Positions 15,629 through 24,943 of a stretch of DNA of 64,000 bases are shown in pieces. Origin of the DNA: Phycisphaerales bacterium (lineage in GTDB: Bacteria; Planctomycetota; Phycisphaerae; Phycisphaerales; SM1A02). Numbering within the stretch: the first letter of the stretch is position 1; each line of letters starts with the position of its first letter. The notes under the pieces are model-generated. The model was not told the origin of the DNA and did no database searches. It saw only the letters and a program-made list of their open reading frames with translations. Where the stretch lies: the NCBI GenBank assembly GCA_029246705.1, contig JAQWMQ010000034.1:186001-250000 (forward strand), written 5' to 3'. The translations under genes and the position numbers were made by a program.

Positions 15629-17362
15629 ATGCGGATCTTCCTCACCGGTGCCACCGGTCACATCGGTTCCCGACTCCTTGAACGCCTGATCGATGATGGC
15701 AGCGAAGTCGTCGCTCTGACCCGGCGCCCCGCCGAGGTGCCCCCGCGCACCGGACTCGTCGTGGTCGAGGGCGATCCCACCTGTCCCGGCCCCTGGCAGA
15801 AAACCATGGACGGCTGCGATGTCGTGGTGCACCTGGCATGTTCGGGCAACGACCCCGAGGCCCTGACCGCCCGGGGGTTGAAAGCGCTGCGAGAACGCCG
15901 GCTTGATTCCACCTTCCAGGTCATGATCGGACTGGAACAGGCGTCCTCGAGGCCCGAGCGGGTGATCTTCCTGGGCAGCCGGCTCGCACTGGGCACGCAC
16001 TCGGACGGACTTCCTGCCGGACTTTCTGAACTGGCTCGTGCCTGGGAGGCGCAGGCGCTCGAGCACGATGTTCAAGGTGTGTCCGTCACGGTCATCCGTG
16101 CAGGTCTCCTGCTCGGTCCGGACATCGTCGACCTGGCCGATGCGACCGCTGCCGAGGACGGTCCGAAGCCACTTGGTTGGATCCACGTCGATGATCTCGT
16201 CGATTGCCTGGCGAAGTCGGTGGACGCGAAAACGGCAGGGCTCTTCGAGGCGGTTGCGCCGCAGTTTCCCGAGGTCGAATTCGTGTTGTCCCAGGTGCGC
16301 ACGCTGGTCGGTGCTGGTTCGGCGACCGGGCCCGGACTCGAAGGTGAAGCCGGGGCGTTTCTGTCCTGGACGCTTCCGGTCGCACCGTCGTCGGCGGTCG
16401 CGCGGATCGACCATGCTTTTCGATTCACCGACGTCCAGGCGGCCCTGGAGGACCTGGCTCCCTCGAAGCAACCGGATGTCAAGTCGCCTCAGACAGGGCG
16501 GAGACGCACTGCCAGCACTGCCGTGGCCAGGCCGCGTCGGCTGGTGGTCCTGCCGTGCGAGGGACTGCTGCTGCCCGAGGAAGGACGCCTTCACCCGGCA
16601 TCGGGTTCCCTGGTGAACATGCTGCATGCCGCTGGATTGCTGGTGGTGCTGGCAAGTTCCCGTTCCGGTCGGCTCTGCCTGGGCCTTGCCGGCCAGCTGG
16701 GGATCTCGGCTCCGATCATCGCCGGTGATGGATCGGTCCTGGTCGATCCGCTCCGGTCCGAAGCGATCCGCACCGAACTGCTTGGGGTTGATCGAATCGC
16801 TGGAGTCGCCATGGCGGTTCGGACCGCCGAAACCGGTGCGATCGTGGTGGTCGAGCGTGGCATTCATGCCGCAACCGATCATCCGTCGGAGTTACCGGTG
16901 GGTCTTCGTGAACTGGTCACCATCGATGAATGCGTCGAATCTTCCGCACTGTTCTCCCGTCCGGCGACACGGATGTTCCTGCAGGCACCCCAGCGTCGAC
17001 TTGATCGTGCTCTCTCGGTGATACGAGAAACCTGGTGGCGCGAACGGATCATCGCGATCCACGAACATGCACCCGGCGTCGTGGCGATCACCGCGCCCAG
17101 TGCGGATCGTGGGGTGGCACTGCAGCGCGTCGAGTCCGCCATGGGCATGGAGCGGCGCAGCAGCCTGGTGGTCGCGGCAACCACGCGTGATCTGGGCATG
17201 CTCGAATTCGCCGGCGTCGGTCTCGCGCATCCCGATCTCTCGGCTTCACATCATGGAAATGCCGACCGTGTGCTCGAGACCGCTGATCTGCTCGAGATCG
17301 GGCATGCGCTGATCCGTGCCGACCTGGCCTCAACGGTGCGTGCCGCCACGCATCGCTCCTGA
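15629..17362 (+). CDS. Epimerase-like SDR fused to a degenerate Cof-type HAD domain
   Basis: 577 residues from ATG 15629. The N-terminal ~290 residues form an extended SDR/NAD-dependent epimerase-like domain: dinucleotide motif MRIFLTGATGHIGSRLLERL, a VVHLACSG loop and the GWIHVDDLVDCL motif typical of the YfcH/TIGR01777 subgroup. The usual YxxxK catalytic pair is not clear. After an Arg/Ala linker (about 290-300), residues ~305-570 resemble a Cof-type HAD phosphatase, but motif I (normally DxDGT) reads LPCEGLLLP, the motif III lysine is replaced (DRGVALQRV), and motif IV (GDxxND) reads AATTRDLGML. The domain is therefore probably inactive. GATACT lies 6 nt before the ATG. Confidence 0.72.
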   Translation: MRIFLTGATGHIGSRLLERLIDDGSEVVALTRRPAEVPPRTGLVVVEGDPTCPGPWQKTMDGCDVVVHLACSGNDPEALTARGLKALRERRLDSTFQVMIGLEQASSRPERVIFLGSRLALGTHSDGLPAGLSELARAWEAQALEHDVQGVSVTVIRAGLLLGPDIVDLADATAAEDGPKPLGWIHVDDLVDCLAKSVDAKTAGLFEAVAPQFPEVEFVLSQVRTLVGAGSATGPGLEGEAGAFLSWTLPVAPSSAVARIDHAFRFTDVQAALEDLAPSKQPDVKSPQTGRRRTASTAVARPRRLVVLPCEGLLLPEEGRLHPASGSLVNMLHAAGLLVVLASSRSGRLCLGLAGQLGISAPIIAGDGSVLVDPLRSEAIRTELLGVDRIAGVAMAVRTAETGAIVVVERGIHAATDHPSELPVGLRELVTIDECVESSALFSRPATRMFLQAPQRRLDRALSVIRETWWRERIIAIHEHAPGVVAITAPSADRGVALQRVESAMGMERRSSLVVAATTRDLGMLEFAGVGLAHPDLSASHHGNADRVLETADLLEIGHALIRADLASTVRAATHRS

Positions 17363-17460
17363 GCCACGGTCCCGGGGGCCGAAGTCGATGGCAACCGCCG
17401 GGCGGGGGGCGTTGCCCCAGCCCGGTTCAACCATGCGTTTCGAGGAAAACCAGACAGTGG

Positions 17461-17466
17461 TACAAT
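17461..17466 (+). promoter_or_regulatory. Candidate -10 element of ilvE
   Basis: TACAAT lies 41 nt before the TTG start of ilvE in an otherwise featureless 145-nt gap. The -35 region is weak (TTTCGA, 17-nt spacing). Confidence 0.4.
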
Positions 17467-17507
17467 GCCCACGTCACCGATGACGCATCCAACTGGAAGG
17501 AAACGGC

Positions 17508-18377
17508 TTGAAGATCTGGCTTGACGGCAACCTGGTTCCCAAGGAAGAGGCCAACATCAACGTGCTCGACCATGGTGTCCTGTACGGAGACGGCTGTTTC
17601 GAGGGAATTCGAGTCTACGGGGGGCGCATCTTCAAGCTGCAATCCCACCTCGAACGAATGTGGGATTCCGCCAGGCGCATCCGACTCGAGTCTCCCTATT
17701 CGATGGAGGAAGTCGAGGCCGCCATTCGTGAGTCGGTCGAGGTCAACGGGATTACCGACGGCTACATTCGACTGGTCTTCACCCGTGGTGTGGGAACGCT
17801 CGGTCTTCATCCGTTCATGTGCCCTCGGGCCTCCTGCTTCATCGTCGCCGACACCATCTCGCTCTATCCGCAGGAACTCTACGACAAGGGCATGCACATC
17901 ATCGTGGCCAAGCATCGCCGGGTTCCGGTGGAATGCCTCGATCCCGCGATCAAGAGCTTGAACTACCTGAACAACATCCTCGCCAAGATCGAGGCGATCG
18001 ATGCGGACGTCCTCGAGGCGATCATGCTCAACACCGATGGTTGGGTCGCTGAATGCACAGGAGACAACATCTTCGTGGTCAAGGACGGGCGCATCGAGAC
18101 CCCGCCGCTGGACGCGGGCATGCTTCCGGGCATCACCCGACGCTTCGTCATCGACGAACTCGCGCCCGCACTCGAACTGGAACTGGTCGAGAAGATGATG
18201 CGGATCGAGGACGTGCTCCACGCCGACGAGGTCTTCCTCACCGGAACCGCCGCGGAAGTGATCGGTGTCTCCAGGATCGACGGGCATGTGATCGGTAACG
18301 GCGAGGTCGGGGTCGTCTCCAAGTCACTTGAAGCCGAGTTTCGACGCCGTACGAACGCCGGCGCTCCGGAAGACTGA
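17508..18377 (+). CDS. ilvE: Branched-chain amino acid aminotransferase
   Basis: Class IV PLP enzyme that transfers the amino group between glutamate and branched-chain 2-oxo acids. It starts at TTG 17508 with AAGGAAA 6 nt upstream and is 289 residues. Visible motifs: LDHGVLYGDGCFEGIRVYGG (N-terminal IlvE signature), the PLP lysine region AIKSLNYLNNILAK (about residue 150), AECTGDNIFVVK, and the C-terminal EVFLTGTAAEVIGV. The substrate could also be D-alanine or an aminodeoxychorismate-like compound within class IV, but the NILAK and TGTAAEV signatures favour IlvE. A zinc-ribbon gene follows 2 nt later. Confidence 0.88.
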   Translation: MKIWLDGNLVPKEEANINVLDHGVLYGDGCFEGIRVYGGRIFKLQSHLERMWDSARRIRLESPYSMEEVEAAIRESVEVNGITDGYIRLVFTRGVGTLGLHPFMCPRASCFIVADTISLYPQELYDKGMHIIVAKHRRVPVECLDPAIKSLNYLNNILAKIEAIDADVLEAIMLNTDGWVAECTGDNIFVVKDGRIETPPLDAGMLPGITRRFVIDELAPALELELVEKMMRIEDVLHADEVFLTGTAAEVIGVSRIDGHVIGNGEVGVVSKSLEAEFRRRTNAGAPED

Positions 18378-18379
18378 TC

Positions 18380-19900
18380 ATGTATTGTCGTAACTGCGAT
18401 TATTCACTGTGGAACATACCCGGGCGTCAATGCCCCGAATGTGGGGATGCGTTTCTTCCCAGTGAATACGAGTTCAAGCCCGGAGCGGTGAAGTTCTGCT
18501 GCCCGGACTGTTCGCAGCAGTACTACGGAACCTCGTACAAGGGTCATCTTCGCCCGAATGAGTTCGACTGCGTGGAATGCGGCCGTCATCTCGAGATGGA
18601 CGAGATGACGTTGCTTCCCGCCGAAGGTTGGGACGAACACAGTGTCGGCTCCGCGACATCCCCCTGGGTTCGACCAAACAAGGGGCTCATCAAGCGGTGG
18701 TTCTGCACGGTTGGCTGGTCCTATGTCAATCCGCGCGGGCTGATCGCCGGTATTCCGGTGAGTTCGGGGGTCGGGGGATCCTTTGGGTTCTTCATGATCA
18801 CCCAGTGCCTGATCGGCCTGGTCGGGATCGCCCTGCCGGTGCTGCTGTTCACCATCATCATCGGACTCTCGACTCCCCGCGGCGGAATCGGACTGGCGGG
18901 GCTCAGTGCGACCTTGCTCCCGTCACTCCTTGTGGTGTCCGGATCGATCTTCGTGGCGATCCTCTGGGGGCTCCTGATCCATGCCACCCTGGCCTTGACG
19001 GGTGGGACAGCCCACTCTGTCGGCCGGACCATGAGCTCGGTGTTCTTTGCAAGCGGAACCCTGGCGGGCCAGGCCGTTCCATGCGTGGGACCGTACTGCC
19101 TGGGGTACATCGTCGGGGTCTGGTGGGTGGTGAGCACCATCCTCATGGTGATGGAATCCCAGAAGGTGTCGGGCCTGCGCGCCAGTTTGGCCGTGCTCTG
19201 GCCGCCGCTGCTCACGCTGGTAGTGGCCGTGAGCTTGTACGCCCTGTTCATCTACACCGCCATCAACTCAACCACCACGGCCATGAATCAGATGCAGTTC
19301 GGCCGTGTTGCGACCGGCACTTCGAACGGCTTCACCACCGCCCTCATCAGCCGAAGCGCTTCATCCTCGGTCACGCCCGCATCTCCGGTCGACATCCTTC
19401 GCGACTCGGAAGGGCTCCGCCTCGATTTCGCGTCACTGCTGCTTGGTGGCGAGCTCTTCGATCAATCGGATCTGCTTCTGGGCGATGATGCATTCGACTT
19501 CAGCACTCAGTCCGGTGTACCGCTGGATCGAAGAATCGCGGCGCTGCAAGCGGCTGAAGTGCCGACGGCCGAGGAAGACCCGGACCGTCAAGCCTTCTCC
19601 ATCGGGCAAGTCGTCTACTGCCTTCCTGAACAGCCGTGGAGTGAGGTCAAGGATGATCCGGCCCTGTGGTTCATGGTCGCGTTCCAGTTCTCCGCCCAGA
19701 ACATTGAGATCGGCCGCAGTTGGGCCTTCACCTTGTGGGTCAGTTTCGCCAACGGAAACACCTACAACATGTATTTCTCAACCAATAGTGAGTTCGTGGA
19801 GGCACTTGATGTACAGGACCAGGTCAGGGCCGACGTGGGCCTCTCTCCCATCAAGGACATGATGCTTGAACTCTACGAGCGACTGACCAAGCAACCCTGA
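18380..19900 (+). CDS. Zinc-ribbon membrane protein, function unknown
   Basis: 506 residues. The N-terminus carries two zinc-ribbon-like Cys pairs: CRNCDYSLWNIPGRQCPECG (residues ~3-22) and CCPDC...CVECG (~38-68). The middle (about 115-310) has five or six hydrophobic segments in a Yip1-like arrangement, and the C-terminal ~190 residues are soluble. The same Cys-x2-Cys...CPECG head occurs in the proteins at 34554 and, at the C-terminus, at 19923. It is the second gene of the ilvE operon by spacing. I do not recognise a specific function; zinc binding is inferred from the cysteines. Confidence 0.75.
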   Translation: MYCRNCDYSLWNIPGRQCPECGDAFLPSEYEFKPGAVKFCCPDCSQQYYGTSYKGHLRPNEFDCVECGRHLEMDEMTLLPAEGWDEHSVGSATSPWVRPNKGLIKRWFCTVGWSYVNPRGLIAGIPVSSGVGGSFGFFMITQCLIGLVGIALPVLLFTIIIGLSTPRGGIGLAGLSATLLPSLLVVSGSIFVAILWGLLIHATLALTGGTAHSVGRTMSSVFFASGTLAGQAVPCVGPYCLGYIVGVWWVVSTILMVMESQKVSGLRASLAVLWPPLLTLVVAVSLYALFIYTAINSTTTAMNQMQFGRVATGTSNGFTTALISRSASSSVTPASPVDILRDSEGLRLDFASLLLGGELFDQSDLLLGDDAFDFSTQSGVPLDRRIAALQAAEVPTAEEDPDRQAFSIGQVVYCLPEQPWSEVKDDPALWFMVAFQFSAQNIEIGRSWAFTLWVSFANGNTYNMYFSTNSEFVEALDVQDQVRADVGLSPIKDMMLELYERLTKQP

Positions 19901-19922
19901 TGAAAGGTCTCCGCGGCCAACC

Positions 19923-20783
19923 ATGCGGTTGATCTTTCTCAAGTCGATGCTGGTGGCCTACGGCGTATCCGCGCTCTTCGGCATTCTTGCGGTGCTTTCC
20001 CAGGATTCAGACGTCCTCAGGATGGTCGGCACCAGCCTGCTCCTGGCCGCCTCATTCACGGTCCTGCTGCTGTTGACGCTCCTGCGCGACGGAGGGCACC
20101 GTGGGCTTCGCTGGTTGATGATCACGAGCATGTTTCTCACCGTTCCGGTCTTTCTCCTGTACCTGGGATTGATCTGGGTCGACTTCGATTACCAGTTCGC
20201 CGAAGTGCTTGCTCGGATTGCTGGCGGAGGGCTCTGCCTGGTTTTCTGGTCGCTCTACGTCGGGTTCTGTTTCTGCATCAGGGTGCAGGCCACGTGGTTT
20301 CATGTGCTCACCCTGCTGCTCTTCGCCGTATCTCTCATCTATCTCCTGCTCATCGAACTGCTGGTCATCGACCCGGACATCGTCGAATTCATCGTCAAGA
20401 AGTTGTTTCCCAGTGATGATTTCTTCGCACGAGGCCTGGTCGCCCTGCTCATCCTGAGTTCAACCGCCTCACTGTCGCTTCCGGTCATCTGGCTGATAGG
20501 CAAGCTGAAGCGGCGAGGCGATGGCACCGCGATGGCCCAGGAGGTGCTGGTTGACATGGTTTGTCCGCGCTGCGGACTGCAACAGGAACTGCCCACCGAC
20601 AAGGCTGCCTGCAGGCAATGTCGATTGGAGATCCGAATCAGGATCGACGAGCCATGTTGTGACTGCGGATTCCTGCTGTATCGGTTCGATGGCGAAGCCT
20701 GTCCGGAGTGCGGCAGGTCGATTCCTGATCGGCTGCGCTGGATAAATCCCACGCCGCCGGCCGAACCTTCGCTGGAAAGCTGA
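19923..20783 (+). CDS. Membrane protein with C-terminal double zinc ribbon, function unknown
   Basis: 286 residues. Six hydrophobic segments fill about residues 5-200. The C-terminal tail holds two Cys clusters, CPRCGLQQELPTDKAACRQC and CCDCGFLLYRFDGEACPECG (about 212-272). It follows the preceding zinc-ribbon gene by 22 nt and is probably co-transcribed. The CPECG end matches the heads of two other proteins in the window, suggesting a lineage-specific paralogous family. No function can be assigned. Confidence 0.72.
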   Translation: MRLIFLKSMLVAYGVSALFGILAVLSQDSDVLRMVGTSLLLAASFTVLLLLTLLRDGGHRGLRWLMITSMFLTVPVFLLYLGLIWVDFDYQFAEVLARIAGGGLCLVFWSLYVGFCFCIRVQATWFHVLTLLLFAVSLIYLLLIELLVIDPDIVEFIVKKLFPSDDFFARGLVALLILSSTASLSLPVIWLIGKLKRRGDGTAMAQEVLVDMVCPRCGLQQELPTDKAACRQCRLEIRIRIDEPCCDCGFLLYRFDGEACPECGRSIPDRLRWINPTPPAEPSLES

Positions 20784-20806
20784 CTCGGTTCCTGCCTGCG
20801 TGCTCT

Positions 20807-22222
20807 TCAGGTCTTCTTGTCTATGGTCAGCTGCACCGTCGCGGGGGTGGTCTTCTCGCCTCCGGAGCAACCGACCTCGGGTTGCTCGGTGTGCAGGGAA
20901 TCCGCGCGATAACGTGACCAGTCCTCGACGACGAGATCCGGTGCGTCAGCCCCATCGTGGATCTTGAGCAGGTCGTAGGCGTTGTCTCTTTGTGCGGGAA
21001 CGAAGCCTGCATCCCGGATCAGTCGGCAGATCATCGGCTCGTTGAGGCAGTGGGTGGTGCCCGCGCTGGAGACGACGTTCTCTTCCATCATCACCGAGCC
21101 CATGTCGTTGGCGCCCCAGCGAAGGGCCAGCTGGCCGATGTGGGGGCCCATGGTGACCCAGCTGGAACCGATCGAATAGACGTTGTCCAGGTAGAGCCGA
21201 CTCAGTGCCTGGGTCCTCAGGTAGGCGCTGGCGCCCGCGAGTCGCAGGCGCCGCCCGAATTCCGGGTGGTCCTTTCCGTCACCCGTGCCGTCCACGCGCG
21301 CGACCACGTCGCCCGGGTAGGGGGTCTCGAGGTCGTCGCCGGGTCCGTTGCCCCATTCCTTCAACCGACCCAGTGCGGTGTTGTCGGGTTGGAACGGCCA
21401 GGCGATGAACGCGCTGTAGCGACCGCCGCCTGATTCCTGGAGGTCATCGATGGTCCGGTCCTGCCAGCTGCGGACCTGTTCCATGTGGTGGATTCGGTCG
21501 GCAACACCTTCGATGTGTCCGAACATCATCGTCGCCGAGGTGTTCATGCCGAGTTCATGGGCGACGCGCATCACCGTCAACCAGGCGTCGGCATCACACT
21601 TGCCCATGCCGATCCGGGCGCGCACCAACGGCGCGAAGATCTCGCCGCCACCGCCGGGGACAGAGTCGAGACCTGCCTCCATCAGTCGCGTCATCACGTA
21701 GCGGACCTTCGCCTTGAAGTCCGAGCCGGGTGGGTCGAAGAAGCGCACGAACTCGACGAATTCAGGTGGACTGAACGCATGCACGTGCACCTGCGGGTAC
21801 TCGCTCCTGATGCGCTGGAGAAGTTCCAGGTACCAGTCGAGATCGAGGTCGGGGTTCATCCCGCCCTGCATGAGGATCTGCGTCCCGCCGATCTCCGCCA
21901 GCTCGCCGACCTTTTCAAGGAGTGCGTCGTACTCGAGGACGTAGGCGTCGTCCTCGGTGCCTGAGCGCTTGAAGGCGCAGAAGATGCACTTGGCGGTGCA
22001 GACGTTGGTGTAGTTGATGTTCCGGTCGATCACGTAGGTACGGATCGAGTCTCCATGGATCCTCTGGCAACGGAGATCCGCCCACCGGCCCAGTTCCTGG
22101 GGTGGAAGTCGGTGGTACAGCTCCAGGCCCTGTTCGGGGCTCAGGCGTGCTTCTCCATCGACGATGGCTTGCAGGAACCCGGGATCCAGGGGGTTCAGTT
22201 CGGTTTGGAGCGGTGGGGGCAT
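20807..22222 (-). CDS. mqnC: Cyclic dehypoxanthinyl futalosine synthase (radical SAM)
   Basis: MqnC cyclises dehypoxanthine futalosine in the futalosine route to menaquinone. It is 471 residues. The radical-SAM cluster motif is CTAKCIFCAF (about residues 76-85, CxxxCxxC), preceded by RNINYTNVCTAKCIFCAF context typical of MqnC. Further signatures: GGTQILMQGGMNPDLDLDWY, GLDSVPGGGGEIF, SATMMFGHIE and FIAWPFQPDNTAL. The related enzymes MqnE and CofH/CofG have different sequences after the cluster, so MqnC is favoured. The C-terminal ~45 residues extend beyond the usual length. mqnD lies 7 kb away. Confidence 0.92.
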   Translation of the reverse strand: MPPPLQTELNPLDPGFLQAIVDGEARLSPEQGLELYHRLPPQELGRWADLRCQRIHGDSIRTYVIDRNINYTNVCTAKCIFCAFKRSGTEDDAYVLEYDALLEKVGELAEIGGTQILMQGGMNPDLDLDWYLELLQRIRSEYPQVHVHAFSPPEFVEFVRFFDPPGSDFKAKVRYVMTRLMEAGLDSVPGGGGEIFAPLVRARIGMGKCDADAWLTVMRVAHELGMNTSATMMFGHIEGVADRIHHMEQVRSWQDRTIDDLQESGGGRYSAFIAWPFQPDNTALGRLKEWGNGPGDDLETPYPGDVVARVDGTGDGKDHPEFGRRLRLAGASAYLRTQALSRLYLDNVYSIGSSWVTMGPHIGQLALRWGANDMGSVMMEENVVSSAGTTHCLNEPMICRLIRDAGFVPAQRDNAYDLLKIHDGADAPDLVVEDWSRYRADSLHTEQPEVGCSGGEKTTPATVQLTIDKKT

Positions 22223-22347
22223 CGAGAGATTCCAGGGGGGGATTCACGATCATAGGGGTCAGGAGGCCGCACGGCAGCCGATTCGCCTGTTTCTCCACTC
22301 AAGGCGCCCCTTCCACCGGTCGATTCCACTTCTGGAAGGGCTTGACC

Positions 22348-23355
22348 ATGGCGGATTCCAAGGCTTCTGCCACCATCGTGCTGGTCGCTCGAAACGACGC
22401 CGATCTCGTCGGTGGCGCTGTAGCGTCCCTCCTTGCCCAACAGGGGGGGGGTTATCCCATACAGGTCATCGACGACGGTTCGACCGATGCCACCTGGGAT
22501 CGGATCCAGGACGTGATCAAGACCGTCGGTCCACATGACCATGAGCTCAAGACGGTCCGCTGCCCCGAGTCGAAGGGGCCGCGTCGACTGATCGAGGCCA
22601 TCGAGAAACTGGAAACGCCCTACGCGATCATCGCGAGTCCGGAGGATCGATCCCGACCGGAGCGGGTGGAACGCATTCTTCGGGTGATCGACTCGACCGC
22701 TGCCGCGGTGATCGCGACCAACCGGACCCGACTCGGGGGGTCCGTCATCGAGCACGCGGGAAACGGTTTTCGAGCACGAAGCGGTCCGATCGATGCCCGG
22801 GAGATCGCATTTCATCTCGGCTGCACGCCCACCACGCTCGGCACCCTCGCGGTTCGAACCGATGTTCTTCACGCCTTTCCCACGTTGAGCGGTCCGCGGT
22901 TGAGCGAGGATCTCGGTCCTCTGTTCGGATTTCGCGGATCGATCATCGATACCAGCTATTACCTGGATGAGACCCTCGTCGACTTTCGTCCGATTCGCGA
23001 GACCGCGACCCTCGACGTTCGAAGTCGCGAAACCTGTCGCGAAGGACTCTTCGCCAACCTCATCGCCTCACGTACCGGCATGCTCAACGACCTGCGTGAT
23101 CTCCGTCGTGAACAGTCTTCCGACGGAGAGGAGACCACGCTGGTCCATCTGGAGGCCTCGCTCAAGGGCGTGCTCATCGAACTCGTGGAACGCTGGACGC
23201 AGGCGCGCGAAGAGCTCTGGTCGCGCGACATGCGCCCATGCTGGGTGACCCAGCACGAGCTGAAGGAATCGAATCATCGCGTGGAGCGGCTGCGTCCCCG
23301 ATCGTTGATCGGAAGGGTGAAGCAGGCGATCAGCCGCCAGCGCTCGGCTGCTTGA
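22348..23355 (+). CDS. Family 2 glycosyltransferase
   Basis: 335 residues from ATG 22348 (GGAAGG upstream). The GT-A nucleotide-sugar fold opens with SATIVLVARNDADLVGGAVA and has IQVIDDGSTDATWD, the DDGSTD metal/UDP motif of GT2 enzymes. The later part keeps less recognisable GT2 sequence and ends in a basic tail (LIGRVKQAISRQR). No membrane segment is evident. A run of nine G (22443-22451) falls at about residue 32 within LAQQGGGYPI. Acceptor and donor sugars cannot be inferred. It faces the MATE gene. Confidence 0.82.
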   Translation: MADSKASATIVLVARNDADLVGGAVASLLAQQGGGYPIQVIDDGSTDATWDRIQDVIKTVGPHDHELKTVRCPESKGPRRLIEAIEKLETPYAIIASPEDRSRPERVERILRVIDSTAAAVIATNRTRLGGSVIEHAGNGFRARSGPIDAREIAFHLGCTPTTLGTLAVRTDVLHAFPTLSGPRLSEDLGPLFGFRGSIIDTSYYLDETLVDFRPIRETATLDVRSRETCREGLFANLIASRTGMLNDLRDLRREQSSDGEETTLVHLEASLKGVLIELVERWTQAREELWSRDMRPCWVTQHELKESNHRVERLRPRSLIGRVKQAISRQRSAA

Positions 23356-23362
23356 GCCGGGT

Positions 23363-24937
23363 TCACACCTTGATCTTCGTCCAGCCCCCGTGGAGGAATC
23401 GTGCGGCGAACATGCAGCCGCGGATCACGATCTCCCCGCAGAGCCCCATCCAGATCCCGGGCAGTCCCCAGTCCATGTAGACCCCGAGGAACCAGGCCAG
23501 CGGCAGTCGGATCCCGTAACTGGAGACCACGGTGATCAGCAGCGTCCAGCGGGTGTCGCCAACGCCTCGAAGTCCCTGCCGCACGACCATGTTGAGTGCG
23601 AAGAAGACCTGTACCGCGCCACAGATGAACAGCAGCTTCGGGGTCTCCTCGAGGTGCACGGGTTGATCGGAGATCACATCGGTCAGTTGTTCACCGAAGA
23701 GCATGAACACCACGCCCAGGCAGCCCATGAAGATGATGCCCGCACCGGTGCAGGCGAGAATCGCCAGTCGAGCCATCCTGGGGTTGCCTGCGCCCAGGTA
23801 CTGTCCGGCGATCGTGCCCGCGGCGGTACCCAGTGCGAACCCCGGCATGAAGGAGAAGGCTTCCCACTGGATCGCGATCGAATGCGCACCGACCAGTCCG
23901 TCCACCGGACCACCGTTGGTCATGTTTCGAACCGCGATCACGCCGATGAATCCCAGGACGAAGAGATTGACGCCCCACATCGCGATGCCCTCCAAGAACA
24001 TCGGGATCCCGATCCTGGTGATCCGCCAGAACATCGTCCTGGCCGGTTTCATGAGCCTGGGTTTCAAGGCCAGGCCGTTGGTTCCTCGCAGTAGCACCAG
24101 CGTGATCAGCACCGCCCCGGCGAGAAACGAGATGGCGGTGCCCGCGGCGATTCCGTACACCCCGTTGACCATCGGGTCGATCGAGGTGGGGTTGATGATC
24201 GAGAACGTCTCGAAGTGGATGTCCGCCCCGGACAACAGCCAGCTGAAGGCGATGTTGATGATGTTCACCAGCACCATGATGATCGCGGGCAGTGCGGTCT
24301 CGCCTGCGCCGTGAAGGCACATCGACCCCACCATCATCACCCCGCAGAGCGGCATCGCGATCGCGATGGTGGCCACGTACTGTTCGAGGTAGACCACCGC
24401 CTCCGGGGTGAGTTCACTGATCGCGGCAAGTGGCGTGACCAGGAACCAGAGCAGCGCACCGACGATCACGCCCCAGATCAGCGAGAGCAGCATGGCCTGT
24501 CCGACGGCTTTCCCGGCATCCTGGTGATCGCCCGCGCCCATCGCCCGGGCGATGATCGCCTGGCCACCGATGCCGAGTCCGGACATCGCAATGCCCACGA
24601 ACCAGCTGATGTAGGAACCGATCCCGATGCCGTCGAGCGCAGGGACCACGATCTCCATCGGGAGACTGCCCGCCAGGATCTTGTCGAAAAGACCCACGGT
24701 CGCCGTGAAGGTCTGTTGGAGCAGGACCGGTATCGCAACGATCCAGATCGCCGACCTGAGGCTCTTGCCGGCCAGCTTTCCCGAACGGATCAAGCCTTCC
24801 GATTCAGTCAGTGCTTCCTGTTCAAGCAGCCCGCCGACCGCTGAACGCGGGTCGTCCGGGCTCAGTGCAGAGGAATAGCCGGGATCGTCCCGTGAGTCGT
24901 CCCGGTCTGCATGGTGTTCGGGTTCAAGCGAGCTCAC
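23363..24937 (-). CDS. MATE family efflux transporter
   Basis: 524 residues with about twelve hydrophobic segments after a ~70-residue charged N-terminal extension. MATE signatures: IAIPVLLQQTFTATVGLFDK-like opening (SAIWIVAIPVLLQQTFTATV), GIGGQAIIARAMGAGDHQDA, and in the second half FALGTAAGTIAGQYLGAGNP. Family members export drugs or cationic compounds with Na+ or H+; the substrate here is unknown. The HEAT lipoprotein gene ends 6 nt upstream on the same strand, so the two are probably co-transcribed. Confidence 0.9.
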   Translation of the reverse strand: MSSLEPEHHADRDDSRDDPGYSSALSPDDPRSAVGGLLEQEALTESEGLIRSGKLAGKSLRSAIWIVAIPVLLQQTFTATVGLFDKILAGSLPMEIVVPALDGIGIGSYISWFVGIAMSGLGIGGQAIIARAMGAGDHQDAGKAVGQAMLLSLIWGVIVGALLWFLVTPLAAISELTPEAVVYLEQYVATIAIAMPLCGVMMVGSMCLHGAGETALPAIIMVLVNIINIAFSWLLSGADIHFETFSIINPTSIDPMVNGVYGIAAGTAISFLAGAVLITLVLLRGTNGLALKPRLMKPARTMFWRITRIGIPMFLEGIAMWGVNLFVLGFIGVIAVRNMTNGGPVDGLVGAHSIAIQWEAFSFMPGFALGTAAGTIAGQYLGAGNPRMARLAILACTGAGIIFMGCLGVVFMLFGEQLTDVISDQPVHLEETPKLLFICGAVQVFFALNMVVRQGLRGVGDTRWTLLITVVSSYGIRLPLAWFLGVYMDWGLPGIWMGLCGEIVIRGCMFAARFLHGGWTKIKV

Positions 24938-24943
24938 GTATGC

